The notes under the pieces: generated by a model
The model's database searches: none
Told to the model about the DNA's origin: nothing
The model's input: only the letters and a program-made list of their open reading frames with translations
Shown here: piece by piece, positions 12,196-23,742 of the stretch
Numbering within the stretch: the stretch's first letter is position 1
Layout: every line of letters starts with the position of its first letter
NCBI GenBank assembly: GCA_930367215.1
Contig: OV884059.1
Location: forward strand, 249,363,803-249,427,802
Direction: 5' to 3'
Length of the DNA stretch: 64,000 bases
Source of the DNA: Pollenia angustigena
Lineage: Eukaryota; Arthropoda; Insecta; Diptera; Polleniidae
Position numbers and translations under genes: made by a program

Positions 12196-12324
12196 GGCCC
12201 CTGTCACACTCGGAAAGTTTGTAGATGTCAGCTGTAAAGTCGGGGTAAGGAAAACAATTTGCACAGACTTTGTTCTACCCGGCAAGTAACTTGCGCAACT
12301 ACCTTGCCGAGTCTGAAAGGGCTC
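12196..12324. mobile_element. PIF/Harbinger-like MITE with TSD TAA
   Basis: GGCCCCTGTCACACTCGG on the left matches the reverse complement of the right end (GAGCCCTTTCAGACTCGG) at 13 of 18 positions. TAA flanks both sides (12193-12195, 12325-12327). A three-base TWA duplication and GGSCCYT-type ends fit PIF/Harbinger. At 129 bp it is purely non-coding. Confidence 0.6.
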
Positions 12325-12348
12325 TAAGCAAATGCTAAATAAAGAATC

Positions 12349-12516
12349 TTTCTTACAAATAGAAACTGGGAATTATTTCCTTCCGAAGGTAACTTTATAT
12401 TATATTCAACATTTTTCATTTTTCGAATTTATTCTATGAGCTAAATTTCAGTTATGTATTTTATAAAGCTTTTTTTTTTTTTTTTTTTTTTTTGTAATAG
12501 TTCTATTCCTACAATT
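12349..12516 (+). repeat. Dispersed repeat also inserted in the LINE at 47 kb
   Basis: The sequence from AATAGAAACTGGGAATTATT through TTCTATGAGCTAAATTTCAG to AATAGTTCTATTCCTACAAT recurs in the opposite orientation at about 47040-47185, where it is part of an inverted duplication. A T run (about 12470-12493) interrupts this copy. The starting words AAATAGAAACTGGGAATTAT recur at 12757-12780. The class is not identified. Confidence 0.6.
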
Positions 12517-12997
12517 TTTCAGAAATGACTTTATACACTACCAGACTATTATATTGTATTTTCTATTTACATTTTACCTTAGCCTTCCGTTGGAAAGCAA
12601 TGAGGTATATTGAATGTACAGAAAAATTTACAATTATTAGACACCAGCAGAATGTAATGCATTTTCTGGCCCGCTACGGCCGTCGTCAGCATTCTTTGTG
12701 TCTCACTGGATAGTGTTACTTTATAAATTGAATGTATTTAACTCAACTATTTTAACAAATAGAAACTGGGAATTATTTCCCGTAGTGGCCAAAGAACTTA
12801 ATGCAAGAGACAACTTATTTTTATATTTATAAATAGTAAATGTATTTTGTGCAAATGAATCTTGAGACCGAAAGTATTTTAAATTCAAAATACTTGAGCG
12901 ACAGTTGTTCAAAATACAAAATAAGAAAAAAAAAATTTGGAACGTATTTAAAATACAATTACAACTATTTAAAATACTGTCCAACCCTGCATACATA

Positions 12998-14280
12998 TGT
13001 ACATACATGTATCACATTAGTGAAACATAAAACAAACATCAGACTTTTTGCCACCTAAGAGTAATAAAATATTTAATTTTTTACCTGAAAAATGCTTACT
13101 CAAGTAACTAAAATTAAAAAAGAATTAATCTACACAATACATGTTTTTAGAATTTTAAATTTTTTTTTATTTTTGGGATTTCCATTTATTACCCTGTAGG
13201 AAGTCAAACACATTTTTAAGTAACTTCAAACTGGGTTTTTTATTAAGTGACTTTTTTCCTTGTCTACGACTCATTATTTTAACACAGGCATGTCATAGGC
13301 TGTAGTCAATTGGCCATCTTTGCATGACTTTTTAACTGACTGCAAACTACTTATTTTTCAACCTTATTGTAGTTAATTAATAATATAGTTAGTTTATAAT
13401 AAATTATTTAAATTTTAAAGATTTTTTGTCAAAAAAATATCTATACATACAAACATACACACATATATATATAAATAATTATTTAAGAAGATTTTGCATC
13501 AAATTGCTTTAAATGATGATGTATAATAGTGCTGAAATAAATACGCTACATAATTTATTGTACATAAACCGATTTGTATTGCTTTCATTTTTTATTATTT
13601 TCAATTATTCACCCCTATCGCGAATGTTATTTGAATATGATATATGGGAGCAAACCTAAATTCCCATCCCCAACAAATCGGTATCGCATATATTTTGGGA
13701 GTAAAAATTTATATTGTGAATTATTTGCCAGTGCTTTGTAAACAAAAGACTCTATTGTGAATAGCTTGCCAGTGATTGTACTGTGAAAGAAAAATATACA
13801 ATATAAAATACTAATAAAAATATAATAAAATTAATAATGAATACTGTTTATCTTCAAGTCCTACTTTAGAATACAAATTAAAATTTACATGTTCCCTTCT
13901 CGTTCACATTAACACTTAGCGATGCCAAATTTTTTAAGTTTGGGAATTCATTCCCAAAAAATTTGTTATGGGAATCATTCACAATACAAAATAAAAAAAT
14001 ATGGGAATATTTTCATGGGAGTAGTTGCTTGCAATTGCGGTGATTATTTTTATTTTAATATGTTTGACTTCATGACATGCTTGTTTTACTTAATTTGCTT
14101 TTATTTGTGTTTTACGTGTGCCTCTATGCAATATGTTTGGTTGATATCTGCATGAGGTTTAAACCTATTTGTAGTCATTTGAAAACTAGTTAATTTATAG
14201 TTAGTGTTTTTTGCAACTGACTATTTTATTTACTACAGGGTAGATTCAAGTTTTCAAATGTATGTATTAGGAAATAAACT
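12998..14280. other. Intronic stretch, no gene; possible old repeats
   Basis: TACCCTGTAGG near 13191 and CTACAGGGTA near 14236-14245 are inverted and could be the ends of a degraded element, but no target duplication supports this. The ORF at 13922-14155 is rich in short GGGAAT-type words and has no family features. Confidence 0.35.
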
Positions 14281-14450
14281 TATAAAATCAGGCGCGGATC
14301 CAGCTTGAGCCTTAGGGGGGGAATTTTGTATGATACAAAAAGTTAAAAAAATAGTTTTTAAAAGTTTATTAAAAAGAATATACGCATATTTATTATATAT
14401 TATAAAAAAAAACTACAATAACGTTAAATATAAGATCAGTTCAATATAAA

Positions 14451-14858
14451 TTAAAATAAACTAATATTTTTAAATAAGCAATTTATGATTTCCTTGTAAG
14501 GCAAATTTAGATAGTACAGTCTATCTTCTGTCATTGTTAATCTGAGCCGTATTTTTATTCGACGAAGGGTAGGAAATGACCTCCCGCTCGTGGCATTACT
14601 AACGAGCATTAAAACAAAAATTTGAAATATTTTTCTTAGATTTGGGTAGATATCTTCATCACAGTTTCTTAAAGCATCTACAACGTTATCTGATAGATTT
14701 TCAGATATTTTCCATGTTTGTTGCCAATGCAACAGTTCAGGCTCAAGTTTAGATGTTAGTAGGTGTTTATCTCTTTTATCAAATACTAGCTTAACCCGGG
14801 GCACTTCGCTACACTGCTTTAACCACTTCTTCAGTTGAGAAATATTTAATATATGCAT
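14451..14858 (-). pseudogene. hAT transposase C-terminal dimerisation domain (hATC) remnant
   Basis: About 135 residues on the minus strand contain the hATC signature: Y-P-N-L-R-K-I-F, then V-S-N-A-T-S-G-R-S-F, then L-R-R-I-K-I-R-L-R followed by M-T-E-D-R-L. In active hAT transposases this region mediates dimerisation, and the Ser-Phe plus arginine-rich stretch is its most conserved part. Here the catalytic domain upstream is separated by a repeat insertion (14851-16080), so this piece cannot be read through from the rest of the transposase. The Met of the frame lies in or next to the inserted repeat and is not a native start. Confidence 0.8.
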
Positions 14859-16080
14859 CCTATGAAAGGTTTTTCACCCCTTCCGTCCCGCTTTATTTTT
14901 ATTTTCAAAAGTGTAGTATACCATAGGAGTGACTTCTACTAACATTCTTACTATAACAGTTCTGAAGATATGCGATATTAAACATTGGCGTCCTATGGGG
15001 GGTAACATTTCTCCGCTGGCATTTTTTTGAATTTTTGGGCTCAGAATATCCTACTACCAAAAGTTCAACAAAATGCGTGCAGCGGCTCTTAATTATATTT
15101 CTATCTATGAGGGGTACTGCTCCTCCTCTGTCAACCCCGCCCATTTTTATATTGATATTTATAGATTACCATAATAGAAGCTTTAACCACGTTTGAAGAC
15201 TCTCAATTTAATAGTTCTTAAGTTGAGCGATATTTTATATATGCATCCTATGGGAGGTATTTCCACTCTTGAGCCTACCAGCTTTATTTCTATTTTCAAA
15301 AGTGTAGTATACCATTAGAGTGACTTCTGCAAATTTGGAACATTCTCACTATAACAGTTCTTAAGATATGCGATATTTAACATTGGCGTCCTATGGTGGG
15401 TAACACTTCCCCCGCTGCTATTTTATTTAAATTTTGGGGCTCAGAAGATCCTACTACCAAAAGTTCAACAAAATGCGTGCAGCGGCTTTATTAATATTTC
15501 TTTCTATGAGGGGAACTGCTCCTCCTCTGTCCACCCCGCCCATTACTACATTAAAATTTAAAGTTTGCTATAATAGTAGCTCTAACTACGTTTGAAGACT
15601 CTCCCTTTAATAGTTCTTCAGTTGAGCGATATTTAATATATGCATCCTATGAGAGGTATTCCCCCAACTGCGTCTACCCGCTTTATTATTTGTTTCAATA
15701 GTGTAGTATACCATAAGAGTGACTTCTACAAAGTTTGAACATTCTCACTATAACAGTTCTTAAGATATGCGATATTAAACATTGGCGTCCTATGGGGGAA
15801 ACCACTTCCCCCGCTGCTACTTTATTTCAATTTTGGGGCTCAGAAGATTTTACTACCAAAAGTTCAACAAAATGCGTCAAGCGGCTCTTAAGATATGCGA
15901 TATTTAATATTGGCATCCAATGGGGGTACCAATTCCCCTGCCCCTATCGAAAAAATAAGTAGCCTATTTTATTTTTAGCTCACGTGATGCTACTGAAAAA
16001 ATTTCAGGAAAATCGGTTCAGTAGTTTAGGAGTCAAACAAACAAACAAACAATCAAACAAACAAACATACAAACATTTAC
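14851..16080. repeat. Three ~390-bp tandem repeat units with (CAAA)n tail, inserted in the hAT
   Basis: Each unit starts near ATATGCATCCTATG (14851, 15239, 15638). Each contains AGTGTAGTATACCAT, GATATGCGATATT, CATTGGCGTCCTATGG and AAAAGTTCAACAAAATGCG in the same order. The third unit is followed by GAAAATCGGTTCAGTAGTTT and a tail of CAAA repeats at about 16031-16076. A microsatellite tail suggests a retroposed origin, but no reverse transcriptase is present. Confidence 0.8.
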
Positions 16081-16207
16081 ATTTTTATATGTAAAAAATA
16101 GATAATCAGCTCATCCGCTAGTTTTGGTTTTAAAAGTTTTGTATCTGTATATGACTTGATTACACTTTGAGGTAGAGGCTTAGGTATGTTCAATACATTT
16201 GGGATAT

Positions 16208-16774
16208 CTATTGGGAAAAGTATTTTGAGATGTTCAAAAATAAATTCAATAAGAGGAATATAACTACAACTCGGTAGTAATCTTCAACATTTGGGATGTG
16301 ATTATTTCGTTCAAATCTTGTCTTTTCGATTGGAACCTCGATTTGAACGCAAATAACTTTTACTTTTTCAAAAATCGCTTTAAATTGTTCTGTGGCTTTA
16401 TTTCTTTTCTGTTCAAGGCACATGATTAAAGTTTTGATAAGGCTTAATCCTTTTTGAAGATTTATATCGTGCTTTTGTAAAATGAACGGCTGTGTTACAA
16501 TAAGTATCACACTTAATAAGGAGTTCCTTAATATAAAGGTAGAGATACTACCTTTCCACTTAGATATTTTTTTTTTCAAAGCTTGTACTATATGATGGAC
16601 ACTTGTTGCAAAGTGTAAAATTGAGTCGTGACGGTACACCCATCTTGACTCGCATAATGTAGACAGTTTGGCTTCCAAAAACTTTGCTAAAACTGCGTTT
16701 CGCTTGGGATGATTATTTTTAAAAAATTTTGTCGTTTCTTTAACAAATAATACAACTATTTGTATTAATGGCAC
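16208..16774 (-). pseudogene. hAT transposase catalytic-region remnant
   Basis: This minus-strand frame of about 188 codons includes L-C-E-S-R-W-V-Y-R-H-D, the widely conserved 'TRW' neighbourhood of hAT transposases. A helical segment with repeated Lys/Leu, then E-R-N-N-H-I-P-N-V-E-D-Y-Y, follows. The latter block resembles the KRIPRR..NVEDYYR spacer of ZMYM/THAP-like hAT proteins. It overlaps the preceding remnant (16765-17205) in a different frame, so there is a frameshift near 16770. The frame ends in a stop at about 16208, although similar sequence continues to about 16104. It is inactive. Confidence 0.7.
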
Positions 16775-17205
16775 TTTATTGATTTTAGAAATTGAGTTGT
16801 GTGATTAATGGGAATAGCAAGGCGTTTATTTCTCATTTGTCGCTGTTTCCAAAATTTTTGAACAGCTCCATTTTCTGCTGACATTAGAGGACACCAATCT
16901 GTTCCAACTCCTACACAATTTTTTAGGTCAAGACCAAAATTTGTCAAAGCTTTAATAACTATTGATGATATTGCCTTCGCATTAATTGACACATCAATGT
17001 CTGGATTATCCTTTGAAGCCTCTTCAAATGAGTTTACAACAAGGCCAGTAAATTCTTCCTTAACAAATTTTTGTTGTATGTTGATATTTCTTAAAGATAA
17101 GGAAATCTGGCTTTCCCTACAAATCCATGCTTTCATATAACACATATATACATAAATATTGCATATACTAAGGCTTATTAATAATTCAAAAGCACGCATA
17201 ATCAA
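16765..17205 (-). pseudogene. hAT transposase remnant around the first catalytic Asp region
   Basis: This minus-strand frame carries E-E-F-T-G-L-V-V, then A-L-T-N-F-G-L-D, then V-G-V-G-T-D-W-C-P-L-M-S. The last block resembles the conserved 'G.GTDG...M' segment of hAT transposases that lies near a catalytic aspartate, and it is followed by G-A-V-Q-K-F. The first 30 or so codons look unrelated to a transposase, and no BED/TTF zinc finger is seen before the element end at 17585. It is the upstream part of the gene continued at 16208-16774 after a frameshift. Confidence 0.65.
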
Positions 17206-17593
17206 GTTAAACGTTTAGTTTTTGGCTATAAATGGTACCTGCTGGGATTGAATGTAGAATAATAAGTATTTGAATACGGTAAACTAGATGTTTCATGGGA
17301 AATATATATTAAATAACTATAAGGATTAAGATTTGGACTCTTATTGAAAATTTCGTTAGAGATTCAATAAAAATTAAAAAATTCTTATTGAAAATTTCGT
17401 TAGAGATTCAATAAAAAAACAAGAAAAAAACCTTGCTGGGATTTCCACAAATTTTGTACATTTAAAAAAAATATTAATTTTGGGAATTATTATCAAAATA
17501 AACAAGACATATTTTTATAATTTAGGTAGGGTGGGGGGGGGGGGGGGGGAATTTCCTTATTCTCCCCCCCCTGAATCCGCGCCTGTATAAAAT

Positions 17594-20500
17594 ACATATA
17601 AACATATAAGTGATGTTATGAATATGTATCAATTTTTGATATTCGCAAATATGACTATCTGCTAATGTTGCCAGACGGTCTGGAATGGCCTATTATTTAT
17701 ATTTTTTAATGATTAAATAAATATTTTGTACAGAACAAAATCGTCTTAAAGTCTTAAGAATTTTCTTTTTAATGATACTTTTAAAATATGTTTTGTTTGT
17801 TTTTTTACTTTACTAAAAAAAGAATCTTATTTTGCGTAAAAGACAAATGATAAAAATTATTTAAAAAAAAACTTTTGTATTTTTTGGCACGTATTAGCAA
17901 AATATTTGCTTAAATTTGTCGATACAAATACGAATTTTCGGCGAAACGAATATTTCTTACATCACTGATATGTATATTTAATATTGAAATGTTCGAAGAC
18001 CTAACTTTGACATTTAAATTCGAAATTCTGCGTTTTTGAAGATCATATTCAAGCATTTATTTTTTATTTTAATTTACCAGACCTTGGTCAACACAAAAGA
18101 AAGTGTGATTTCTGTTTTTTTTTTACTCTGGTGTTTGTCAACGTATTTATATTATGTTCATTATGTTGATATTGTGATTTTGGGTTAGTTATGCAATTTT
18201 ATTTATGTATAAGCGATAAGCTTGACAATTTATCAACATTAAAATTATCAAGAAATAGCGCTATTTCGGCTAAGCCGAATCTTATATACCCTTCACCATA
18301 TCATTGAAAAGCCTTTCCCTCTCTAGCTCATGGTATGGTTGCTCAAGTGCCAAAATCGTTAATTTGGGAAAAAATTACAAATAACTTATATTTTTTCACA
18401 AGAAATTTAGGTTTTTAAAGCCAAACTCACTTCTCTTTATATATTATTTTTCTTTAATTATAAAACACATTCAACTTTAAATGTTTATATTAAAAGCTTA
18501 TTTTTGATTTGAGGATAACATTTGAAAACAATTTTATATAAAATTTATAAAACATTGTATGTCAAATGTTTATATGCAAATCATTACCAGTTTGAATTCA
18601 AATGATAAAATTATTAAATATCGAAGGTTTGACCTCGTGTTTGTTGGCTACATACATACATACCCGGTGGCGAACGTCAAATTGATTCACCGTGACAAAC
18701 GCTGACAATGTTTTATCATTGACGAATGCTGATTATTACTTGGCCATATACAATATAAAAATAAATTTTAAAATAAATGTCCAAACTTTCATAGATAACA
18801 GAAGTTGATTTTGTCTTGCAAGCGTCTGCATATTAGTTAGTCCTAACAGACAATAGCATCAAGATTCATCATAATCTCCCGTGAGCTAAGCCACCACTTG
18901 AGATTTAAGACAAAAATTAACATTTAACTGCACTGCCTTACTTTTTATAACATTCACTTAGCAATCACTAAACACCCATTTTATAACCACAAAAAGCATA
19001 TATTTGGCAGGAAGCATGTTTTTAATACTATTAAATTAACCCGTTCATGACCAACATTTTTAAGAGGACTTTAAATAAAAAACATGTACATCAACAACTT
19101 TTTTTTGAGTCGGTCTAATGTTCATATATTGTTCAATTTTTAAATATGTTAAACAGAAGTAAGGAAAAACATGTAAAATAAATAAAAATAGATAATCATT
19201 CAAAGCAAATTTCGATATACCAAAGGTTAAATACAATTTGGTTTAAGGATTGATGTTTGACTATTGACGTCAGCAGTCGTCGATGGCTGTGAGTGTTAAA
19301 CGGCAAACCCCTCTGAAGAGATTGAGTGGTTGCAATCGAAACATGTAAGGGTAACCTGTCCGTAAAAACGCCTGGGTTCGAGCCCAGATTCAGTCAAGAA
19401 TGAAAAATTATCAATAAATTTTAATTAATTTCATGTTGTAAAATTCCTTTCTTAATAAAAATAATTTAATGAAAATTAAATTTTATGAGCTTTAGCTAAT
19501 TAAAATATTAAAAAAATTGGATTAAAAACCATAAATAACCACAATACTAATTATATATGTTAAAAATTGTTAAACTTTTTCAAATAATTAGGAAGGCATA
19601 CAAAGGAGTGCCGAAATATTGGTTAAGAAAATTGTATTATACATAAAATATTTTGGTTTTTACAAGGGCTAAATTTGAAATTTTATCTCGTGGTTGACTC
19701 ATCAAGCCAAAGCTAATATACATACAAGCATACATCAATATGATCTAATTTGTATAACATAAAATGTTTATGTTCTGTATTTTGATTTTAAATATATGAT
19801 CACCGTATATTAGTCCAGTCCTTTTAATGTTAATTTATCTCTATTTTAAAAAGAAAATGCAACCAAAACAAAAACTAAAATCTTAACCATCAAACGACCA
19901 CAAAATTTGATGAAATTCATTGATACCAAACAAAACGAATAAATTGTTAAGATTTGTTGTTGTTGCTGTTGCTTACATAACACAGTAAATCATTTTTCAA
20001 ATTTCTTAACGATTTTAATAAAAATGCTACATAAAATAAATATTCCAACAAACACACGACTGAATTACAAGACAGATACAGACAATTGCGCTCAATTATA
20101 TCGACACATAATTAATAAACATAATAAGAAATGACAACTAGTCGATTAGTATTGTTTAATGTTATAGGTTTGTGGAAAAAGACGCGGTAAAATAGAATAA
20201 CGAATTATGTACGTAGTATTTAAATTATAAGTTTTTTAATGTTGTAATATTAAAGAAAATCACTTGTTGTGTTTTTTAGTTTCCTTGAAAATGGTTGACG
20301 ATGTTAACCGAAATATCGGAGATAATAAATTGTAAAAAAATAAAATAAAAAAGTTGTTTTTATTTTAATTTTATGATCCAAGACCTTTAGCCGAAACAAA
20401 TAAATAATCACACATAACAACACAGGTCAACAAAATAGAAACACCCTACATAAAAAAAAAAACATCAAAAAAGTTGTTAAAGAAAAGAAAAAACAGATTT

Positions 20501-20850
20501 ACATAATTAAAACACAAAAACTAACTATTTTAACTTGAATATTGCACGTTCACACTTATTAAATGTTTTATTAAGGGGCTGTTACTTATGGTGTTTTCTT
20601 TTCTGACAAAAATGTTCCATGTATGCTACCATTCGCGCGGGTTTTTGTTCTATTCTAAAAATATATGCAAAAATGTGAAAAGTTGTCGTTTTCCTTTCTA
20701 AATATGTTGCAACAATAAATGGCAAATGTGTTCCATTTTTTACCCGCAGTTATAACTGAGTGTGAGATAATACCCTTTTTGGATCTGCGTAAAGTACTTT
20801 TTTATGCAAGCATTTTTTTTCTTGTGTTTGCGTACAATTTGCGGTTTATT
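17594..20850. other. AT-rich intronic stretch with one SINE-like and one repeat-end fragment
   Basis: No ORF resembles a known protein. At about 18263-18305 there is a fragment matching the start of the dipteran repeat at 38125 (GCTAAGCCGAATCTTATATACCCTTCACCA, in pieces). A Pol III B-box-like site at 19371-19381 is listed separately. The rest is unassigned. Confidence 0.45.
19262..19400 (+). repeat. Possible tRNA-derived SINE head (B-box GGGTTCGAGCCC)
   Basis: GGGTTCGAGCCC at about 19374-19385 is a self-complementary T-arm-like stem and matches a Pol III B box. It is embedded in the only GC-richer patch of the area. There is no full tRNA cloverleaf and no second copy in the window, so this is a weak call. 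Confidence 0.25.
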
Positions 20851-20990
20851 AGCGGAGTTCTGTGTTTGATGCGAATGGTCTTGCGAAAGTGCAAATGCAA
20901 AATATTGTAGCTTTTGTTTGCAATCCAACAACAAAATATACAGAATTGCAATTGCCACATCATTACTTTTGCGCAACACTTAAACTGTTT
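20851..20990. mobile_element. Degraded MITE, AGCGGAGTTC family
   Basis: The left arm AGCGGAGTTCTGTGTTTGAT, followed by GAATGGTCTTGC, matches the arms of 10877-11033. The right arm is worn (CAACACTTAAACTGTTT). ATTGTAGCTTTTGTTTGCAA and CAACAACAAAAT follow the internal order of 9119-9517. Confidence 0.55.
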
Positions 20991-21833
20991 AGCTTTTTTT
21001 TGCTACATTTATTGCGTTTACATAACTGATACTCGAACCGCTGACATTTGTAAACAATAATTTAGAAAGATTTGGAGCCGACAACTCTAAATAAAAAATT
21101 AAAAAGAGAAAAACCCAACAAAAAGTGGACGGCAGATGAAATAAAAACTGTTTTGGATTGTTTGGAGCAGTCAGAAACCTAGAGGTTAGTATTTAAGAGA
21201 AGTCCGTAATTTTTCAAAAGCAATTTCTTTATTATTATTATTTAGACACCAACAGCTCAAATGTTTTATAAAAAATTAATTGAAAAACTTTTAGTACAAA
21301 CTTTGCATACAATATTTAACACGCTAAATACACATTAGTGTTGAGTGCAAAACGTAGCTATTATTTTGTTCCATTGTAATTTGGAAAAATGTATCACTTT
21401 GTAAGGGTACGTGTAACCTGTTAAATATACACAAATATAATGCATTATTATTTTTTAGAAAAGAAAACGCCATTAGCTTGTCCCATTGTGACCATTGTGA
21501 GTACACGAAAAGAAGTTAACTTTCTAAAGTAATAAATTTCGTTTCTTAAAACAAGAAAATCCAAAAATAATTTTAAGATTTCAACTTATTTTGTTCGTAT
21601 TTAGTAAAATTTTCCTAAACAAAGAAACATTTTCAAATGGTCAAAAAATTGCAACGAGTTTCGGTATCGGTGCTAAGTTTTTTTTTTATTTCGGTATTGG
21701 GATCCGTATCAGTATTAAATTTTTATTGCTATCGGTACACCGGTATAACTTTTTTAAGGTATATATCGGTATTACAATTAAATGTACCAAACCAAAAAAA
21801 AAAATTTTAAAAATATATATATATATTTATATA
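20991..21833. other. AT-rich stretch, nothing firm
   Basis: Repeated CGGTATCGG/CGGTATTGG/CGGTATTAC words at about 21661-21775 resemble subterminal repeats of a worn DNA transposon, but no matching ends were found. There are no genes. Confidence 0.35.
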
Positions 21834-22010
21834 TAGGTGGCATGTCATAACGTCCAGTGTCATAGTGTCCATGGACACTGTGACACTTTTAAAAGTGTCA
21901 TAATGTCCGTGGGCACTGTGACACTTTGGAAATGGTCATTGTGTCACTTTTAAAAGTGACATAAGGTCCATAATTACTTAAGAAGTTATATACAAAAAAA
22001 GATCTACATA
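21834..22010. repeat. GTCATAACGTCCAGTGTCAT repeat end, left partner
   Basis: AGGTGGCATGTCATAACGTC, continuing AGTGTCATAGTGTCC, is matched almost perfectly in inverted orientation at 36560-36594. Internally, GTGTCATARTGTCC and GGACACTATGACAC words are iterated. It may be the left terminus of a 14.8-kb interval or an independent solo end. Confidence 0.6.
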
Positions 22011-22013
22011 CGC

Positions 22014-22171
22014 GCAGAGAAAACCATGTTTTATTATGGTCGCAAACAACAAAACTATTTTTAAAGAAACTAATTTAACCATAATATGGTTGTCGGTGAC
22101 AATGATTTGGTGAAATTAAACATAATATGGATTTTCTTAAAAATGGTTTTGTAGCTTTTTCTCTGGGTGTC
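22014..22171. mobile_element. Short MITE related to the CACGCAGAGAAAA family
   Basis: CGCAGAGAAAACCATGTTTT on the left pairs with GGTTTTGTAGCTTTTTCTCTG on the right. ATAATATGG words inside match the interior of 8651-9911. The flanks TCTACATA and TCTATATT are similar, which could be a decayed 8-bp duplication. Confidence 0.5.
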
Positions 22172-22200
22172 TATATTTAATATACATATATATCGAAAAT

Positions 22201-22446
22201 AAGGATTTTCTCTTCTATGGTATAAAAAATACTGGCTTCAATAACTAAAGCTTCTCTTTATAGCCGGCCTTCGGCCGGGCGCAAGGATTTTCTCCTCTAT
22301 GGTATAACAAACACCGGCTTCGCTAACTAAAGATTTTCTGTATAGCCGGCCTTCGGCCGGGCGCAAGGATTTTCTCCTCTATGGTATAACAAACACCGGC
22401 TTCGCTAACTAAAGCTTCTCTGCGTAGTCGGCCTTGTTCGGAAACA
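22201..22446. repeat. Three 82-bp tandem units with GGCCGGCCTTCGGCCGG hairpin
   Basis: Units start at AAGGATTTTCTC (22201, 22283, 22365). Each has CTCTATGGTATAAC, ACACCGGCTTCGCTAACTAA and the self-complementary GCCGGCCTTCGGCCGG. An inverted piece of the same unit follows (AAGCTTTACTTAGTTAAGCC near 22459), and another inverted piece occurs at 36508-36545. The GC-rich hairpins stand out strongly against the AT-rich background. Confidence 0.8.
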
Positions 22447-22879
22447 AGGCAGTTTTTAGAAGCTTTACTTAGTTAAGCCGGTGTTTATGAAATAACATAT
22501 TTATTATAATTTCAAATTATAATTTGGCATCATTGTTTTTGAAAATAATACGAAATCAATACAACTATGATTATTAGTTCGAAAAAATACAGCGATTACT
22601 TAATAAAATGCTTAAGTGTACAAAAATGGGTTTATATGTGTATTTTTAGAAGTCGGCAAAAAATACAACAAACAAAAAAACGGTTAAATTTTATTTGGCA
22701 AACAAATACTCTCTATTTATCTGCGAATGGTAAGATAATCTATAGTTTTGGGTGAACCACAAACCAAACTTTATAGTATACATTTTTCCAGATAAAAATG
22801 TCATCCAATCCATTTTGGATTGTTTTATGAAAAAAATTGAGCAAGCGCTCAATGCAAATGTTGCGCCAAAAAAATGTCA

Positions 22880-22972
22880 ATTGGGAGTTCATTGACAAGC
22901 AAACAAACTACCGCCAATATTAAACGTCACTTAGAGAAAATACACCCTAACGAATTCAAAAAAAAATTGTAG
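22880..22972 (+). pseudogene. BED-type zinc-finger fragment of a hAT transposase
   Basis: This short frame reads S-S-L-T-S-K-Q-T-T-A-N-I-K-R-H-L-E-K-I-H-P-N and then stops (TAG 22970-22972). The T-A-N-I-K-R-H-x4-H-P pattern matches the second half of the BED zinc finger found at the N-terminus of hAT transposases. The preceding Cys-X2-Cys half is not clean. It is a fragment with no catalytic domain nearby. Confidence 0.5.
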
Positions 22973-22996
22973 AGGTATGAGTACTAATATGTTTAC

Positions 22997-23427
22997 TAGG
23001 GCTATAACCAAATTATTGGCATAGTACGACGGAGTGGCCAAGAATGTTTTAGTAATGAAACATCTGTTTCCCGTCGTTTTGCGAAAAAAACTTCACGCAG
23101 GGAAGCAACTTTCTAAAACCTTCTAAGAAATTTTGAACCGCGATGAATTGTAAACCGTAAGAAAATTTTTAAATCTTAAGCAGTGGATGAATTCCAAAAA
23201 AGCATTTAAGTGATACGTATAGGAATATATACAAATATCAGGTGTATATTTTTAAAATTTCCGTGAGATTAAATGGTTGTTTTTAAACTTCAACCCGATG
23301 CCTGCGTGAACTTTCTTAACAATCCGAAAAAATTATCATATTTTTTATTAATAACTTTTAATGTTCTACACGACTATACTATGCCGTTTTTGATTTTCGC
23401 AAAAAGTGTGAAAAAGTTATAGCCCTA
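22997..23427. mobile_element. Non-autonomous hAT element with near-identical 8-bp flanks
   Basis: TAGGGCTATAAC on the left matches the reverse complement of GTTATAGCCCTA on the right. Further in, GGCATAGTACGACGG on the left is echoed inverted by CGACTATACTATGCCG on the right. The flanks ATGTTTAC (22989-22996) and ATGTATAC (23428-23435) agree at 7 of 8 bases, fitting a slightly mutated hAT duplication. Confidence 0.6.
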
Positions 23428-23639
23428 ATGTATACTGTATTAAACTTGAAATTTATTTTTTATTTTTTGTCTTAAAAAAAAAGCAATTACTGAATTTTTT
23501 AACTATAAAATAGTTTTGACTACTATAAAGTGCAATTTATCTTTTCATGTTGCATCCTTCCAAAAGTGTAAATGTAATAATTTCCCGAAATTTTATTTTG
23601 TTTTAAATAAATACATTAAAAAAAGTACATTTGTTCAGA

Positions 23640-23742
23640 TTTATTAACAAAAAGTTCGTGTTCGGGTTCGGCCAAACTTGTCAAAATTTACCGAAGTTCG
23701 GGTTCGGGTTCGGTCTCAAAAAGTGAGTTCGGTCAGACACTA
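23640..23742. mobile_element. Solo hAT-like end with TTCGGGTTCGG repeats
   Basis: Iterated GTTCGGGTTCGG words lead into GAGTTCGGTCAGACACTA. Its reverse complement TAGTGTCTGACCGAACTC looks like a hAT terminus. No left partner was found. Confidence 0.35.

Larger units (their letters stand above)
11314..12989. mobile_element. Non-autonomous hAT element with TSD CATACATA
   Basis: The left end CAGGGCTGGGATGTAG and the right end (reverse complement CAGGGTTGGACAGTA) are similar. The 8-bp sequence CATACATA lies directly outside both (11306-11313 and 12990-12997). An 8-bp duplication is diagnostic of hAT. Near both ends there are many AAAATACAAAAT-type words, the kind of subterminal repeat hAT transposases bind. 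No transposase ORF survives. A PIF-like MITE (12196-12324) and another repeat (12349-12516) lie inside. Confidence 0.7.
14289..17585 (-). mobile_element. Decayed hAT transposon with TSD TATAAAAT
   Basis: CAGGCGCGGATCCAG at the left end and the reverse complement of the right end (CAGGCGCGGATTCAG) form 15-bp inverted repeats with one mismatch, each followed by a G tract. The 8-bp duplication TATAAAAT lies immediately outside (14281-14288 and 17586-17593). Transposase remnants run on the minus strand at 16765-17205, 16208-16774 and 14451-14858. A block of three ~390-bp repeats interrupts the coding sequence. The region upstream of the first remnant is short, so the N-terminal zinc finger seems lost. 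Confidence 0.85.

Noticed and set aside
13191..14246. DNA transposon bounded by TACCCTGTAG / CTACAGGGTA
   Set aside because: Only about 10 bp match and no target-site duplication was found.
20719..21836. Small ORFs as genes
   Set aside because: They are AT-driven frames within MITE and low-complexity sequence, with no start context or family features.
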